Origin: Arsenicitalea aurantiaca
GTDB lineage: Bacteria > Pseudomonadota > Alphaproteobacteria > Rhizobiales > Devosiaceae
Assembly (NCBI RefSeq): GCF_003994485.1
Contig: NZ_RZNJ01000006.1
Span: 404-64,403 of the forward strand
Reading direction: 5' to 3'
Length of the DNA: 64,000 bases
Each line of letters starts with the position of its first letter. The first letter of the stretch is position 1. Under the pieces are notes generated by a model, which was not told the origin of the DNA, ran no database searches, and worked only from the letters and a program-made list of their open reading frames with translations. Shown here in pieces: positions 19,048-27,194 of the stretch. The position numbers were made by a program, and so were the translations under genes.

Positions 19048-19434
19048 ATGAAGACGACGATCACCATCTGCAGCACCTGCCGCTTCGGGCCGGATCTCCC
19101 GACCAATGGCGAGGGGAAGACGGGAGGCGAGATTCTGGCGGGACTGGTCGGCGCCGGGCTCGATGGAACCGAACCAATTGCTGTCCGCGCGCATGAATGC
19201 TTGTGGGCCTGCCGGCAAAGATGCACGGTGCTCTTCAGCAGTGTGGGCGGGCCCTCCTATCTCGCCGGGCGCTTCGAGCCCGAGGGAAGCGCGGCAGAGG
19301 CCATCATCGCCTGGGCCCGTGCGTATGCGGCGTCGGGCACCGGGGTCGTGGCGTTCCGCGACTGGCCCGAAGGCATCAAGGGCCATTTCATCGCCCGGCT
19401 GCCCGTGCTGGAGGAGAACGAGGATGAGCGATAG
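19048..19434 (+). CDS. DUF1636-family protein, probable metal-binding
   Basis: The 128-residue protein begins TTITICSTCRFG and contains HECLWACRQRCTVLF, giving a conserved set of cysteines like that of thioredoxin-like 2Fe-2S ferredoxins. FSSVGGPSYLAGRF follows. It matches the DUF1636 family, which in Alphaproteobacteria is very often encoded with cobalamin genes. It overlaps cobU by 11 bp and is therefore co-translated. Function unknown; a redox or metal-delivery role in cobalamin synthesis is an inference from context. The 242 bp upstream carry no recognisable cobalamin riboswitch. Confidence 0.8.
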   Translation: MKTTITICSTCRFGPDLPTNGEGKTGGEILAGLVGAGLDGTEPIAVRAHECLWACRQRCTVLFSSVGGPSYLAGRFEPEGSAAEAIIAWARAYAASGTGVVAFRDWPEGIKGHFIARLPVLEENEDER

Positions 19435-19960
19435 CGGTCACATATTGGTGCTGGGCGGAGCGCGCTCCGGCAAGACCGGCTTTGCCGAGGCGCTGGCGCT
19501 CAGGGCCCGGCGCCCCGCCTATCTTGCAACGGCAGAGGCACTCGACGCCGAAATGCGCGAGCGGGTCGACACGCACCGGCGCGCGCGGGCGGGACGGTTC
19601 GCCACGATCGAGGAGCCGCTGGCACTGTCCGATGCGCTGATTGCGGCGGCACGCGAGCATGACGTCATTCTCGTCGACTGCCTGACGCTCTGGATCACCA
19701 ATCTGCTTGTCGCCGAAGAAAACGTCGCCGCGGCGGTCGAAGAGCTTGGCAACACGCTGCGCCAGATTGACGGGGCGCGCGTCATCCTCGTGTCCAACGA
19801 GGTCGGGCTCGGCATCGTGCCCGACAATCCCATGGCACGCAGCTTCCGCGATCTGGCAGGCAGCGCGCACCAGCGGCTCGCCGAGATCTGCACGGATGTC
19901 TATTTCGTCGTTGCGGGCCTGCCCATCGCGATGAAGGGCACCCTGCCCTCCGCCTCATAG
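19424..19960 (+). CDS. cobU: Adenosylcobinamide kinase/adenosylcobinamide-phosphate guanylyltransferase
   Basis: The 178-residue bifunctional enzyme phosphorylates adenosylcobinamide and then attaches GMP, preparing the lower-ligand loop. The P-loop GGARSGKTGFAE is at residues 10-21, followed by AYLATAEALDAEMRERV and DVILVDCLTLWITNLL, and the nucleotide segment VSNEVGLGIVP. The ATG at 19424 lies inside the end of the DUF1636 gene behind GGAGGAGAACGAGG. Its end overlaps the convergent cbiB end by 6 bp. Aerobic-pathway literature calls the same protein CobP. Confidence 0.95.
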   Translation: MSDSGHILVLGGARSGKTGFAEALALRARRPAYLATAEALDAEMRERVDTHRRARAGRFATIEEPLALSDALIAAAREHDVILVDCLTLWITNLLVAEENVAAAVEELGNTLRQIDGARVILVSNEVGLGIVPDNPMARSFRDLAGSAHQRLAEICTDVYFVVAGLPIAMKGTLPSAS

Positions 19961-20911
19961 CCTGATGAGCGCGAGCAGGACGGTTGCGGCGAGGATGACG
20001 TTGAGCAGCATCTTGTAGAGCGTCAGCGCGCGCTCAATGTCATCGGGTCCAAGCGCATCGCGCCCGTCCCCGAAGCGGGGCAGATCGATGATCTCTCCGG
20101 CATAGGCGCGGGGGCCTCCGAGGGCGAAGCCGAGCGCTCCGGCCATCGCGGCTTCGGGCCAGCCGGCATTGGGGGACGCATGGCGTCGCGCGTCACGCAA
20201 TGCGGTTTTCCAGGCAGCCTCAGGATCGGCGCCCGACACGAGCATCGCGGCGGCGGCGATGGCGATTGCGGTGAGGCGCGCCGGGACGAGGTTGACGAGA
20301 TCGTCAAGCCTCGCCGCCGCCCGGCCGAAATCGATGTAACGTTCGTTGCGATGGCCGATCATGGAATCGGCGGTGTTGATCGCCTTGTAGAGCGCGATGC
20401 CGGGCAGGCCCAGCAGGACGAGCCAGAAGAGCGGCGCAACGACGCCGTCCGACGCGCTTTCGGCGAGGCTTTCGATGGCGGCGCGCGAGACGCCCGCCTC
20501 GTCGAGCGGCTCGGGATCGCGCCCAACGATATGGGAGACCGCTTCGCGCCCCTCGGCGAGCGAACGACGCAGTCCCGTCGCCACCGCCGCGACGGCCCGC
20601 CCGAGCTCCTTTTGCGCCAAAATGCTCGTGGCAATGATTGCTTCAAGGATCCAACCCCCGGGCAGGCGGCGGCAGAGATCGGAAACGAGGAGCGTCACGA
20701 CGAGGGTCGCACCGAGGAGCAGGACGAGAGCGAGAAGACCGGCGCGGCGCCGCCGGGCCGGTGTCGCGTCGGCCGCGTTGAGGCGCAGCTCGAGCGAGGA
20801 GAGGAACCGGCCCATCCAGATGACCGGATGCCCGATCGCCGAAACGAGGCGTTGCGGATACCCCAGGAGCCGTTCGAGAACGAGCGCGAGGGGGGCAAGA
20901 AGCGCCTCCAT
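19955..20911 (-). CDS. cbiB: Adenosylcobinamide-phosphate synthase (CbiB/CobD)
   Basis: The 318-residue integral membrane protein attaches the aminopropanol phosphate arm to adenosylcobyric acid. HPVIWMGRFLSSLE at residue 27 and ESLAESASDGVVAPLFW near 150 are family hallmarks, together with YKAINTADSMIGHRNERY and the cytoplasmic AGWPEAAMAGALG segment. Several membrane helices are evident. Its ATG overlaps the cobQ stop as TGATG, which fixes the start; the longer ORF reading into cobQ is an artefact. The protein is called CobD in the aerobic nomenclature. Confidence 0.95.
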   Translation of the reverse strand: MEALLAPLALVLERLLGYPQRLVSAIGHPVIWMGRFLSSLELRLNAADATPARRRRAGLLALVLLLGATLVVTLLVSDLCRRLPGGWILEAIIATSILAQKELGRAVAAVATGLRRSLAEGREAVSHIVGRDPEPLDEAGVSRAAIESLAESASDGVVAPLFWLVLLGLPGIALYKAINTADSMIGHRNERYIDFGRAAARLDDLVNLVPARLTAIAIAAAAMLVSGADPEAAWKTALRDARRHASPNAGWPEAAMAGALGFALGGPRAYAGEIIDLPRFGDGRDALGPDDIERALTLYKMLLNVILAATVLLALIRL

Positions 20912-22365
20912 CAGCGGGCGAGTCCCAGCAGCAGGTCGAGGTCGAGATGGGCCTCGAGATGATCGGCGAGGGCATCGAGCGCCTCTTCGACACCTGCCTC
21001 GTAGCGGGTCAGCGCACGGATCTCCGCGCCGAGCCGCCCGAGAAAGCCACGCCGAAAACCGTCCTCTGCAAAGAGCCCGTGCAGATAGGTGCCGAAGACG
21101 CGCCCATCCGCGCTCACGGCACCCTCGGGCTCGCCAGCCACAAGGGCGAAGGGGCGGTGCCGATCCGCGCCATCGGTGCGCCCCAGATGCATGTGGTAGC
21201 CCGAAAGCGCCTCGCCCTCGGCCGAGACGGCTCGCTCGAGCCGCAACTGCTTGGCCGGCTCCATCACCGTCTCGACGCCGAGGAAGCCGAGGCCGACGCT
21301 CGTACCGGGATCCCCTTCGAGCCCCTCGGGGTCGGCGAGACTTTGCCCCAGCATCTGATAGCCGCCACAAATGCCCAGGATAGCGCCGCCGCGCCGATGA
21401 TGGGCACGCAGATCAATGTCCCAGCCCTCCGCGCGGAGGGCCGCAAGATCGGCGCGGGTTGCCTTGGAGCCCGGCAGAATGACGAGATCGGCCGGGGGCA
21501 GGGCCGTCCCGGGCGGGACGAGCACGAGATCGACGTCGGGCTCGGCGGCCAGAGGATCGAGATCGTCGAAATTTGCGATGCGCGGCAGGCGCGGCACGGC
21601 GATGACGAACCCGCCATCCCGCCTCTCGCGCGGCCCTTCCAGCGCGAGCACGTCCTCGGCGGGCAGGCGCGCGGCGTCCCTGAACCAGGGGATCGGACCG
21701 AGGCATGGCCGGCCGGTGCGCTCTGCGATGAAGGATCGGCCCGCCGAAAAGAGGGCCGGATCGCCCTGGAACTTGTTGACCATGCTCGAAACGATGTGTG
21801 CGGCATCCTCCGGGTCGACGACGCCGAAGGTTCCGACGATTGCGGCGATCACGCCGCCGCGCTGGATGTCTCCCACCAACACTACCGGCAGGTCTGCGGC
21901 GCGCGCAAAGCCGAAATTGGCGATGTCGCCGGCGCGCAGATTGACCTCCGAAGCGCTGCCCGCGCCCTCGACGAGGACGAGATCGGCGTCGGCGGCGAGT
22001 TCGGCAAAGGCGCCAAGCACTTCGGGGAGCAGTTCTCCACGCCGCGCCCAGTACTGGCGGGTGGGATAGGACCCGCGTCGCTTGCCACGCACGACGAGCT
22101 GCGCGCCTGATTCATGCTCGGGCTTGAGGAGCACCGGGTTCATCGCGGTAATTGGCGGCCGGCCGGCGGCGCGCGCCTGCAGGGCCTGAGCCCGTCCGAT
22201 CTCCCCGCCATCGGTGGTGACTGCGGCATTGTTGGACATGTTTTGCGGCTTGAAGGGCGCAACGCGCAATCCGCGCCGCGCATAGGCCCGGCAGAGCCCC
22301 GCGACCAGCAGCGATTTGCCGACATCCGAGCCGGTGCCCATGAACATCAATGCCTTTGCGGCCAT
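20911..22365 (-). CDS. cobQ: Cobyric acid synthase
   Basis: The 484-residue enzyme amidates carboxyl groups b, d, e and g of adenosylcobyrinic acid a,c-diamide using glutamine and ATP. The N-terminal dethiobiotin-synthetase-like ATPase has [14 protein letters not shown] and [13 protein letters not shown]. The C-terminal class I glutamine amidotransferase has the nucleophile in [12 protein letters not shown] and a terminal His/Glu region (GYHMHLGRT). It lies 30 bp after cobB in the run cobA-cobB-cobQ-cbiB, which follows pathway order. Confidence 0.96.
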   Translation of the reverse strand: MAAKALMFMGTGSDVGKSLLVAGLCRAYARRGLRVAPFKPQNMSNNAAVTTDGGEIGRAQALQARAAGRPPITAMNPVLLKPEHESGAQLVVRGKRRGSYPTRQYWARRGELLPEVLGAFAELAADADLVLVEGAGSASEVNLRAGDIANFGFARAADLPVVLVGDIQRGGVIAAIVGTFGVVDPEDAAHIVSSMVNKFQGDPALFSAGRSFIAERTGRPCLGPIPWFRDAARLPAEDVLALEGPRERRDGGFVIAVPRLPRIANFDDLDPLAAEPDVDLVLVPPGTALPPADLVILPGSKATRADLAALRAEGWDIDLRAHHRRGGAILGICGGYQMLGQSLADPEGLEGDPGTSVGLGFLGVETVMEPAKQLRLERAVSAEGEALSGYHMHLGRTDGADRHRPFALVAGEPEGAVSADGRVFGTYLHGLFAEDGFRRGFLGRLGAEIRALTRYEAGVEEALDALADHLEAHLDLDLLLGLAR

Positions 22366-22395
22366 GCGCGTCCCTCTGCCCCTTATGCCCGCTTG

Positions 22396-23712
22396 TCACA
22401 TGTCGGAGGGGTCGGGGGAAGCGGCATCGATCACATGGGCGTAGGACCCCATCACCCGCCCTTCCCTCGCCCCCATCGGGGGCTGCTCCTCGCCCAGGGC
22501 ATCCGTTGCCGCAAAGAGCGGCGTTGCGGCACGGCTCCGGCGTGCAGAGGAATAGTGAAATTCGTGCCCCATGAGCCGCGCAGGCCAAGGCAGCGGGCTC
22601 ATGTGGGCGAGGCGGCGATAGCCGAGCAGGCGTCGGGGACGGTCGATGCGGGTCTCGATGGGGAGAAGGCCGGTCATCGGATGGCTCCGTCCGGTCGCAT
22701 CGACGAGCCGTTCGCCCAGCACCATGAAGCCCCCGCATTCGCCATAAACGAGCGCACCCCGGTCGCGGGCGGCGCGTAGACCAGCTGCAAACCGTGTGGC
22801 CGACGCGAGCGCGGGACCATGGAGTTCAGGATAGCCGCCGGGCAGGAAGACCGCATCGGCGTCCGCGGCGGGGCCTTCGTCCGCGAGGGGGGAAAAGAAA
22901 CTGAGGCTCGCACCGGCCCGCTGCCAATCGTCCAGAAAATGGGGGTAGAGAAAGCCGAAGGCCGCATCCCGCGCAATCGCGATCCGCTGACCAAGGGGCG
23001 GGAGGCCTGGATGCTCCTTATCGTCCGAAAGGGGACGGGTGAGCGACAGCAGGGATGGCAGATCGACATAGTCGGCAATCGCGCCTGCCGCCGCACGCAG
23101 CGTTTCCTCGATGCCGTCGAGTTCGCCCGGGAGGACCAGCCCCAATTGCCGGGAGGGTATCGACAATTTGTCGCGACGCGGCAGCACGCCGAGGACGGGT
23201 ATCTGCGTCGCCTCCAGCGCCCGGCGCACCATGGCCTCGTGCCGGGTGCTGGCAGAGCGATTGACGATGATCCCGGCGACCCGAACCCCGGTGCGCCACT
23301 GGGCGAACCCCGCGACCAGCGGGGCGATCGACTGGCTCTGCCGATCCGCATCGACAACCAGAATCACGGGCAGATCGAGCGCTTGGGCGAGATCGCCGGT
23401 CGAGCCAGTGCCGTCGGCTGCACCGTCGAAGAGCCCCATCACTCCTTCGAGCAGCAGGATGTCCGCGCCCTCGGCGTGGCGGCGCGCGAGGCTGCGCAGA
23501 CGCATGGGCGACATCGCCCAGGGGTCGAGATTGACGGCCTCTCGACCCGCCGCCCGGGCGAGGAACTGGCCGTCGATATAGTCGGGGCCGGTCTTGGCTG
23601 GCGCAACCACCAGGCCAGCCATCCGCAGGGCGCCCGCGAGCCCGAGCGTGACGAGCGTCTTGCCAGACCCCGAGCGTGGCGCGGCGATGATGACGCCCCG
23701 AGGATCAGCCAA
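22396..23712 (-). CDS. cobB: Cobyrinate a,c-diamide synthase (CobB/CbiA)
   Basis: The 438-residue glutamine-dependent ligase amidates positions a and c of the corrin ring. The N-terminal P-loop is APRSGSGKTLVTLGL, followed by KTGPDYIDGQF and EGVMGLFDGA. The C-terminal amidotransferase has the nucleophile Cys in VYGECGGFMVLG and ends in the HEFHYSS motif typical of CobB/CbiA. The start overlaps the end of cobA by 8 bp. In the aerobic route the substrate is hydrogenobyrinic acid, in the early-cobalt route it is cobyrinic acid. Sequence alone does not settle which one is used here. Confidence 0.95.
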   Translation of the reverse strand: MADPRGVIIAAPRSGSGKTLVTLGLAGALRMAGLVVAPAKTGPDYIDGQFLARAAGREAVNLDPWAMSPMRLRSLARRHAEGADILLLEGVMGLFDGAADGTGSTGDLAQALDLPVILVVDADRQSQSIAPLVAGFAQWRTGVRVAGIIVNRSASTRHEAMVRRALEATQIPVLGVLPRRDKLSIPSRQLGLVLPGELDGIEETLRAAAGAIADYVDLPSLLSLTRPLSDDKEHPGLPPLGQRIAIARDAAFGFLYPHFLDDWQRAGASLSFFSPLADEGPAADADAVFLPGGYPELHGPALASATRFAAGLRAARDRGALVYGECGGFMVLGERLVDATGRSHPMTGLLPIETRIDRPRRLLGYRRLAHMSPLPWPARLMGHEFHYSSARRSRAATPLFAATDALGEEQPPMGAREGRVMGSYAHVIDAASPDPSDM

Positions 23713-24544
23713 TGGGATTTCCCCGCTCGCTTGGTCCGTACCAGTCCAGCACCTCCCGATAGGCGCTGACCGGGCCGAGGACGATGATCGCCGGGGTGGG
23801 GAGATTTTCGAGCCCGGAGGCCTCGTCGAGCCGGCATTCGGTCACCGACTGATCGGGCCGTGCGGCATTCGAGACGATGGCGATACGGTCCGCGGGATCC
23901 CGTCCCGCCACGAGCAGCTTGTCGGCGATGTTGCCCAGATGCTTGACGGCCATGAACATGACGATGACGGGCGCAGCGTTCGCGACCGCGCTCCAGTCGA
24001 CCGATTGCGGAACGGTGCCGCTTTCGTCATGCCCGGTGAGGAAGAGGACCGCGTGATTGGTGTCGCGATGGGTGACGGGGATGCCGGCATAGGCGAGACC
24101 GCCGATCCCGGAGGATATGCCCGGCACGATCCTGAAGCCGATGCGGGCCCGCGCAAGGGCTCCTGCCTCTTCGCCGCCCCGCCCGAACATGAAGGGATCG
24201 CCGCCCTTGAGGCGGAGCACCCGTTTGCCCGCGCGCGCCAGGGCGATCAGGCGGAGGCTGATATCGGCCTGCGCGGGCGAAGGACGGCCGCCACGCTTGC
24301 CGGCGTGGATCTTTTCGGTTTCCGCGGGCGCCAGTGCGAGGAGTTCGGGGGAAACCAGGGCATCATAGACGATGACGTCGGCCAGCCCCAGCGCATGATA
24401 GCCCAAGAGGGTGAGCAGTCCCGGCCCTCCCGGGCCCGCACCCACGAGCCAGACCGTGCCCGGCGCGAAATCGGGAAAGCGTTCGGCATCAAGCCGTGCG
24501 AAAGGCCCGGGCCGCGCCCGCCATCGTCTCAGCCACCCCAGCAT
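23705..24544 (-). CDS. cobA: Uroporphyrinogen-III C-methyltransferase
   Basis: The 279-residue SAM-dependent methyltransferase makes precorrin-2 from uroporphyrinogen III, the entry step to siroheme and cobalamin. VWLVGAGPGGPGLLTLLG is the glycine-rich motif near residue 31 and VLRLKGGDPFMFGRGGEE near 112 is the SUMT signature. There is no CysG-type dehydrogenase/ferrochelatase fusion. The start at 24544 avoids a 47-codon extension that would overlap the divergent cbiD. It heads the minus-strand run cobA-cobB-cobQ-cbiB and is divergent from cbiD with 47 bp between them. Confidence 0.95.
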   Translation of the reverse strand: MLGWLRRWRARPGPFARLDAERFPDFAPGTVWLVGAGPGGPGLLTLLGYHALGLADVIVYDALVSPELLALAPAETEKIHAGKRGGRPSPAQADISLRLIALARAGKRVLRLKGGDPFMFGRGGEEAGALARARIGFRIVPGISSGIGGLAYAGIPVTHRDTNHAVLFLTGHDESGTVPQSVDWSAVANAAPVIVMFMAVKHLGNIADKLLVAGRDPADRIAIVSNAARPDQSVTECRLDEASGLENLPTPAIIVLGPVSAYREVLDWYGPSERGNPIG

Positions 24545-24591
24545 AGCCGGCCCCTGTTCGCGTGACCCGGGGCGCGATATAGCTCGCGGCG

Positions 24592-25689
24592 ATGGAAAGC
24601 GCGCCACATGACGAGCCCCCTGCCCGGCCTCTTCGCAGAGGCTGGACGACAGGCGCCTGCGCGACCGCCGCCACGAAGGCCGCACTCGGGGCGCTTCTGG
24701 GGGACGGGTTTGCGGACCCCGTCACCATCACCCTTCCGGGCGGACAGCAGCCGGCCTTCGCCCTGGCCATGCAGGCGCTCGGGGACGGGTGTGCAGAGGC
24801 CGGCATCATCAAGGATGCGGGCGATGATCCCGACGTCACCCATGGCGCGCTGGTCATTGCGCGCGTCGCGCCGGCGTACGAGGGCGCAGGCGTGGTCTTT
24901 CGTGCCGGGGACGGCGTCGGCACCGTGACGCGCCCCGGCCTGCCGATCGGGGTCGGCGAGCCGGCGATCAATCCCGTCCCCCGGCAGATGATGCGTGCTG
25001 AGATCGAAGCGCTCGCGCGTGCCCATGACGTGGCGCCGGATTTCGTCGTCACCATTTCGGTCGAAAACGGTGCGCGGCTTGCCGAAAAGACCTGGAACCC
25101 GCGCCTCGGCATCATGGGCGGGCTCTCGATCCTCGGGACGACGGGCATCGTCATCCCCTATTCCTGCTCGGCATGGATCCATTCGATCCATCGCGGCATC
25201 GACGTGGCGCGCGCGATCGGGCTCGATCATGTCGTGGGATCGACGGGCGACCTCTCCGAAAAGGCCGCTATGGCGCGCCTCGGCCTGGCTGAAGAGGCCT
25301 ATATCGACATGGGCGACTTCGTCGGCGGCATGCTCAAATATCTGCGGACGCATCCCGTGCGGCGGGTGACAGTTTCGGGAGGCTTTGCCAAGATCAGCAA
25401 GCTCGCCCAGGGCGCCATGGACCTGCATTCGGGCCGCGGCAGCGTCGACCGGGATGCCCTGGCCGATATGATGGCGAGCCTCGGGGCGCCATCGGAACCG
25501 GTTGAGCAGGCCCGCGTTGCCGATTCCGCCAGCCAGATCCTCGCCCTCGCCAACGGGCTGGGGCTGAAGCTGGCCGACGCGGTGGCCCGCCGCGCCGCCC
25601 TGGAGGCGAAGCGCATGGCAGGGCCCGAAATCGAGGTGGACGTGCTGATCGTGGACCGGGCCGGCGTGATCGTCGGGGAAAGCGGCTAG
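24592..25689 (+). CDS. cbiD: Cobalt-precorrin-5B C(1)-methyltransferase CbiD
   Basis: The 365-residue protein is the early-cobalt-route C-1 methylase that has no relation to CobF. Family motifs RRGWTTGACATAATKAAL at residue 15, GVGTVTRPGLPIGVGEPAINPVPR (seen in parts around residue 105) and IPYSCSAWIHSIHRGID near 185 are intact. Its presence instead of CobF in a locus with Cob-type names is a pathway marker. It is followed 3 bp later by cobK. The 47 bp space to cobA should hold both divergent promoters, but I could not identify them. Confidence 0.95.
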   Translation: MESAPHDEPPARPLRRGWTTGACATAATKAALGALLGDGFADPVTITLPGGQQPAFALAMQALGDGCAEAGIIKDAGDDPDVTHGALVIARVAPAYEGAGVVFRAGDGVGTVTRPGLPIGVGEPAINPVPRQMMRAEIEALARAHDVAPDFVVTISVENGARLAEKTWNPRLGIMGGLSILGTTGIVIPYSCSAWIHSIHRGIDVARAIGLDHVVGSTGDLSEKAAMARLGLAEEAYIDMGDFVGGMLKYLRTHPVRRVTVSGGFAKISKLAQGAMDLHSGRGSVDRDALADMMASLGAPSEPVEQARVADSASQILALANGLGLKLADAVARRAALEAKRMAGPEIEVDVLIVDRAGVIVGESG

Positions 25690-25692
25690 GCG

Positions 25693-26424
25693 ATGAAAAT
25701 CCTCATCCTGGGCGGGACAGGCGACGCGCGCGAGCTCGCCGACCGGCTGGTCGAGATGGGCCACGACGTCACCACGTCGCTGGCGGGCCGGACCGAGAAC
25801 CCCGTCCTGCCCAAGGGGGCGATCCGCATCGGGGGCTTTGGGGGCGCCGATTTCCTCGCCGCCTTCCTTCGCGCCGAGGGCTTCGAGCGACTGGTGGACG
25901 CCACCCACCCCTATGCCGCGCGCATTTCGCGCAACGCCGTGACCGCGGCCGATGCCGCGGGCATCCCTCTCGTGCGGGTCGTGCGGCCGGGATGGGCGGA
26001 GCCCAAATACGCCTTCTGGCATCATCAGCCCGATTTCGAGACCGCCGCCGCCCGCCTGCCACGAGGGGCGCGCGCGCTCCTGACCATCGGGCATGCAGGC
26101 CTCGACCCGTTTCTTGCGCGGACCGACTGCACGTTTCTCGTTCGCTCGATCGAAGCGCCGGCGGAGTTGCTGCCGGCCAACGCCTGGTCGATCCTGTCGC
26201 GGCCGCCGCACTTCCTGCCCGAGGAAATCGCGCTGATGAAGGCCGAGAAGATCAGCCATCTCGTCACCAAGAATTCCGGGGGCGCGGCGACCGAGGCCAA
26301 GCTCAAGGCGGCGGAACATCTGCGCGTCGCGGTCTTCATGATCGCCCGGCCTGCGCTGCCCGAGGCGATCGAGGTTCAGAGCCTCGGCCGGGCGATCGCA
26401 GCGCTTCACCTGACCTCTCCCTGA
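25693..26424 (+). CDS. cobK: Precorrin-6A (cobalt-precorrin-6A) reductase
   Basis: The 243-residue enzyme reduces the corrin macrocycle with NAD(P)H. It starts with a Rossmann-like KILILGGTGDARELAD, and the CobK/CbiJ signatures VDATHPYAARISRNA near residue 70 and LVTKNSGGAATEAKL near 194 are clear. It is co-transcribed with cbiD (3 bp gap). Its 3' end overlaps the convergent cobM 3' end by 19 bp. The homologous early-cobalt enzyme is CbiJ; the sequence family is common to both. Confidence 0.94.
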   Translation: MKILILGGTGDARELADRLVEMGHDVTTSLAGRTENPVLPKGAIRIGGFGGADFLAAFLRAEGFERLVDATHPYAARISRNAVTAADAAGIPLVRVVRPGWAEPKYAFWHHQPDFETAAARLPRGARALLTIGHAGLDPFLARTDCTFLVRSIEAPAELLPANAWSILSRPPHFLPEEIALMKAEKISHLVTKNSGGAATEAKLKAAEHLRVAVFMIARPALPEAIEVQSLGRAIAALHLTSP

Positions 26425-27194
26425 GCCTTGGCTTTCTTGCCCCTGTTGCGCAGCACATGCGCGAACTCCGAATCGTAGAGCCGCGATTCCCGGAACGCGG
26501 TTTCCCCGAAGACATGCCCCACGAAGATGAGCGCCGTTCGCGTCAGCTTTTCGGCACGGACGCGGGCGCGCATTCCGGCGAGATCGGTGATGATCACCTG
26601 CTCGTCCGGCCACGTCGCCCGGTAGACGATGACGACCGGGCAGTCCGCCCCGTAATGGGGGGTCAGCGCCTCCTCGACATAGGCAAGGTTGCGGATCGAG
26701 AGATGGATGGCGAGGGTCGCCTTGCTCGCGCCCAGGACTTCGAGCCGCTCGCTCTCGGGCATGGAGGAGGCCTTGCCAGCGGTGCGGGTCAGGATCACCG
26801 TCTGGGCGATCTCGGGCAGAGTGAGCTCGGTTGCGAGCCGTGCCGCGGCGCCCGCGAAGGCTGGAACCCCCGGCACCACTTCATATCGGATCCCGAGCGC
26901 GTCAAGCCGGCGCATCTGTTCGGCAATCGCGCCATAAAGCGAGGGGTCGCCCGAATGCACCCGCGCAACGTCCTCGCCCCGTCCCTCGGCCGCTTCCATT
27001 TCGGCGACGATCTCGTCGAGATGCATGGGCGCCGTATCCCGGACGAGAGCCCCCTCGGGCGCCGATGCGACGATTTCGGCCGGAACGAGCGATCCGGCAT
27101 AGAGGCAGACCGGGCACCGCTCGATCAGGCGTTGACCACGCAGGGTGATGAGATCGGGCGCGCCCGGCCCGGCGCCGATGAAGTAAACGGTCAT
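26406..27194 (-). CDS. cobM: Precorrin-4 C(11)-methyltransferase (CobM/CbiF)
   Basis: The 262-residue tetrapyrrole methylase has the N-terminal VYFIGAGPGAPDLITLRG motif, CLYAGSLVP and ARVHSGDPSLYGAIAEQ, the last being typical of CobM/CbiF. Near the C-terminus it has IFVGHVFG and a basic tail (NRGKKAKAQGEVR). It is the last gene of a six-gene minus-strand operon and overlaps the preceding fusion gene by four bases (ATGA). Both early- and late-cobalt routes use this family, so it does not discriminate between them. Confidence 0.95.
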   Translation of the reverse strand: MTVYFIGAGPGAPDLITLRGQRLIERCPVCLYAGSLVPAEIVASAPEGALVRDTAPMHLDEIVAEMEAAEGRGEDVARVHSGDPSLYGAIAEQMRRLDALGIRYEVVPGVPAFAGAAARLATELTLPEIAQTVILTRTAGKASSMPESERLEVLGASKATLAIHLSIRNLAYVEEALTPHYGADCPVVIVYRATWPDEQVIITDLAGMRARVRAEKLTRTALIFVGHVFGETAFRESRLYDSEFAHVLRNRGKKAKAQGEVR

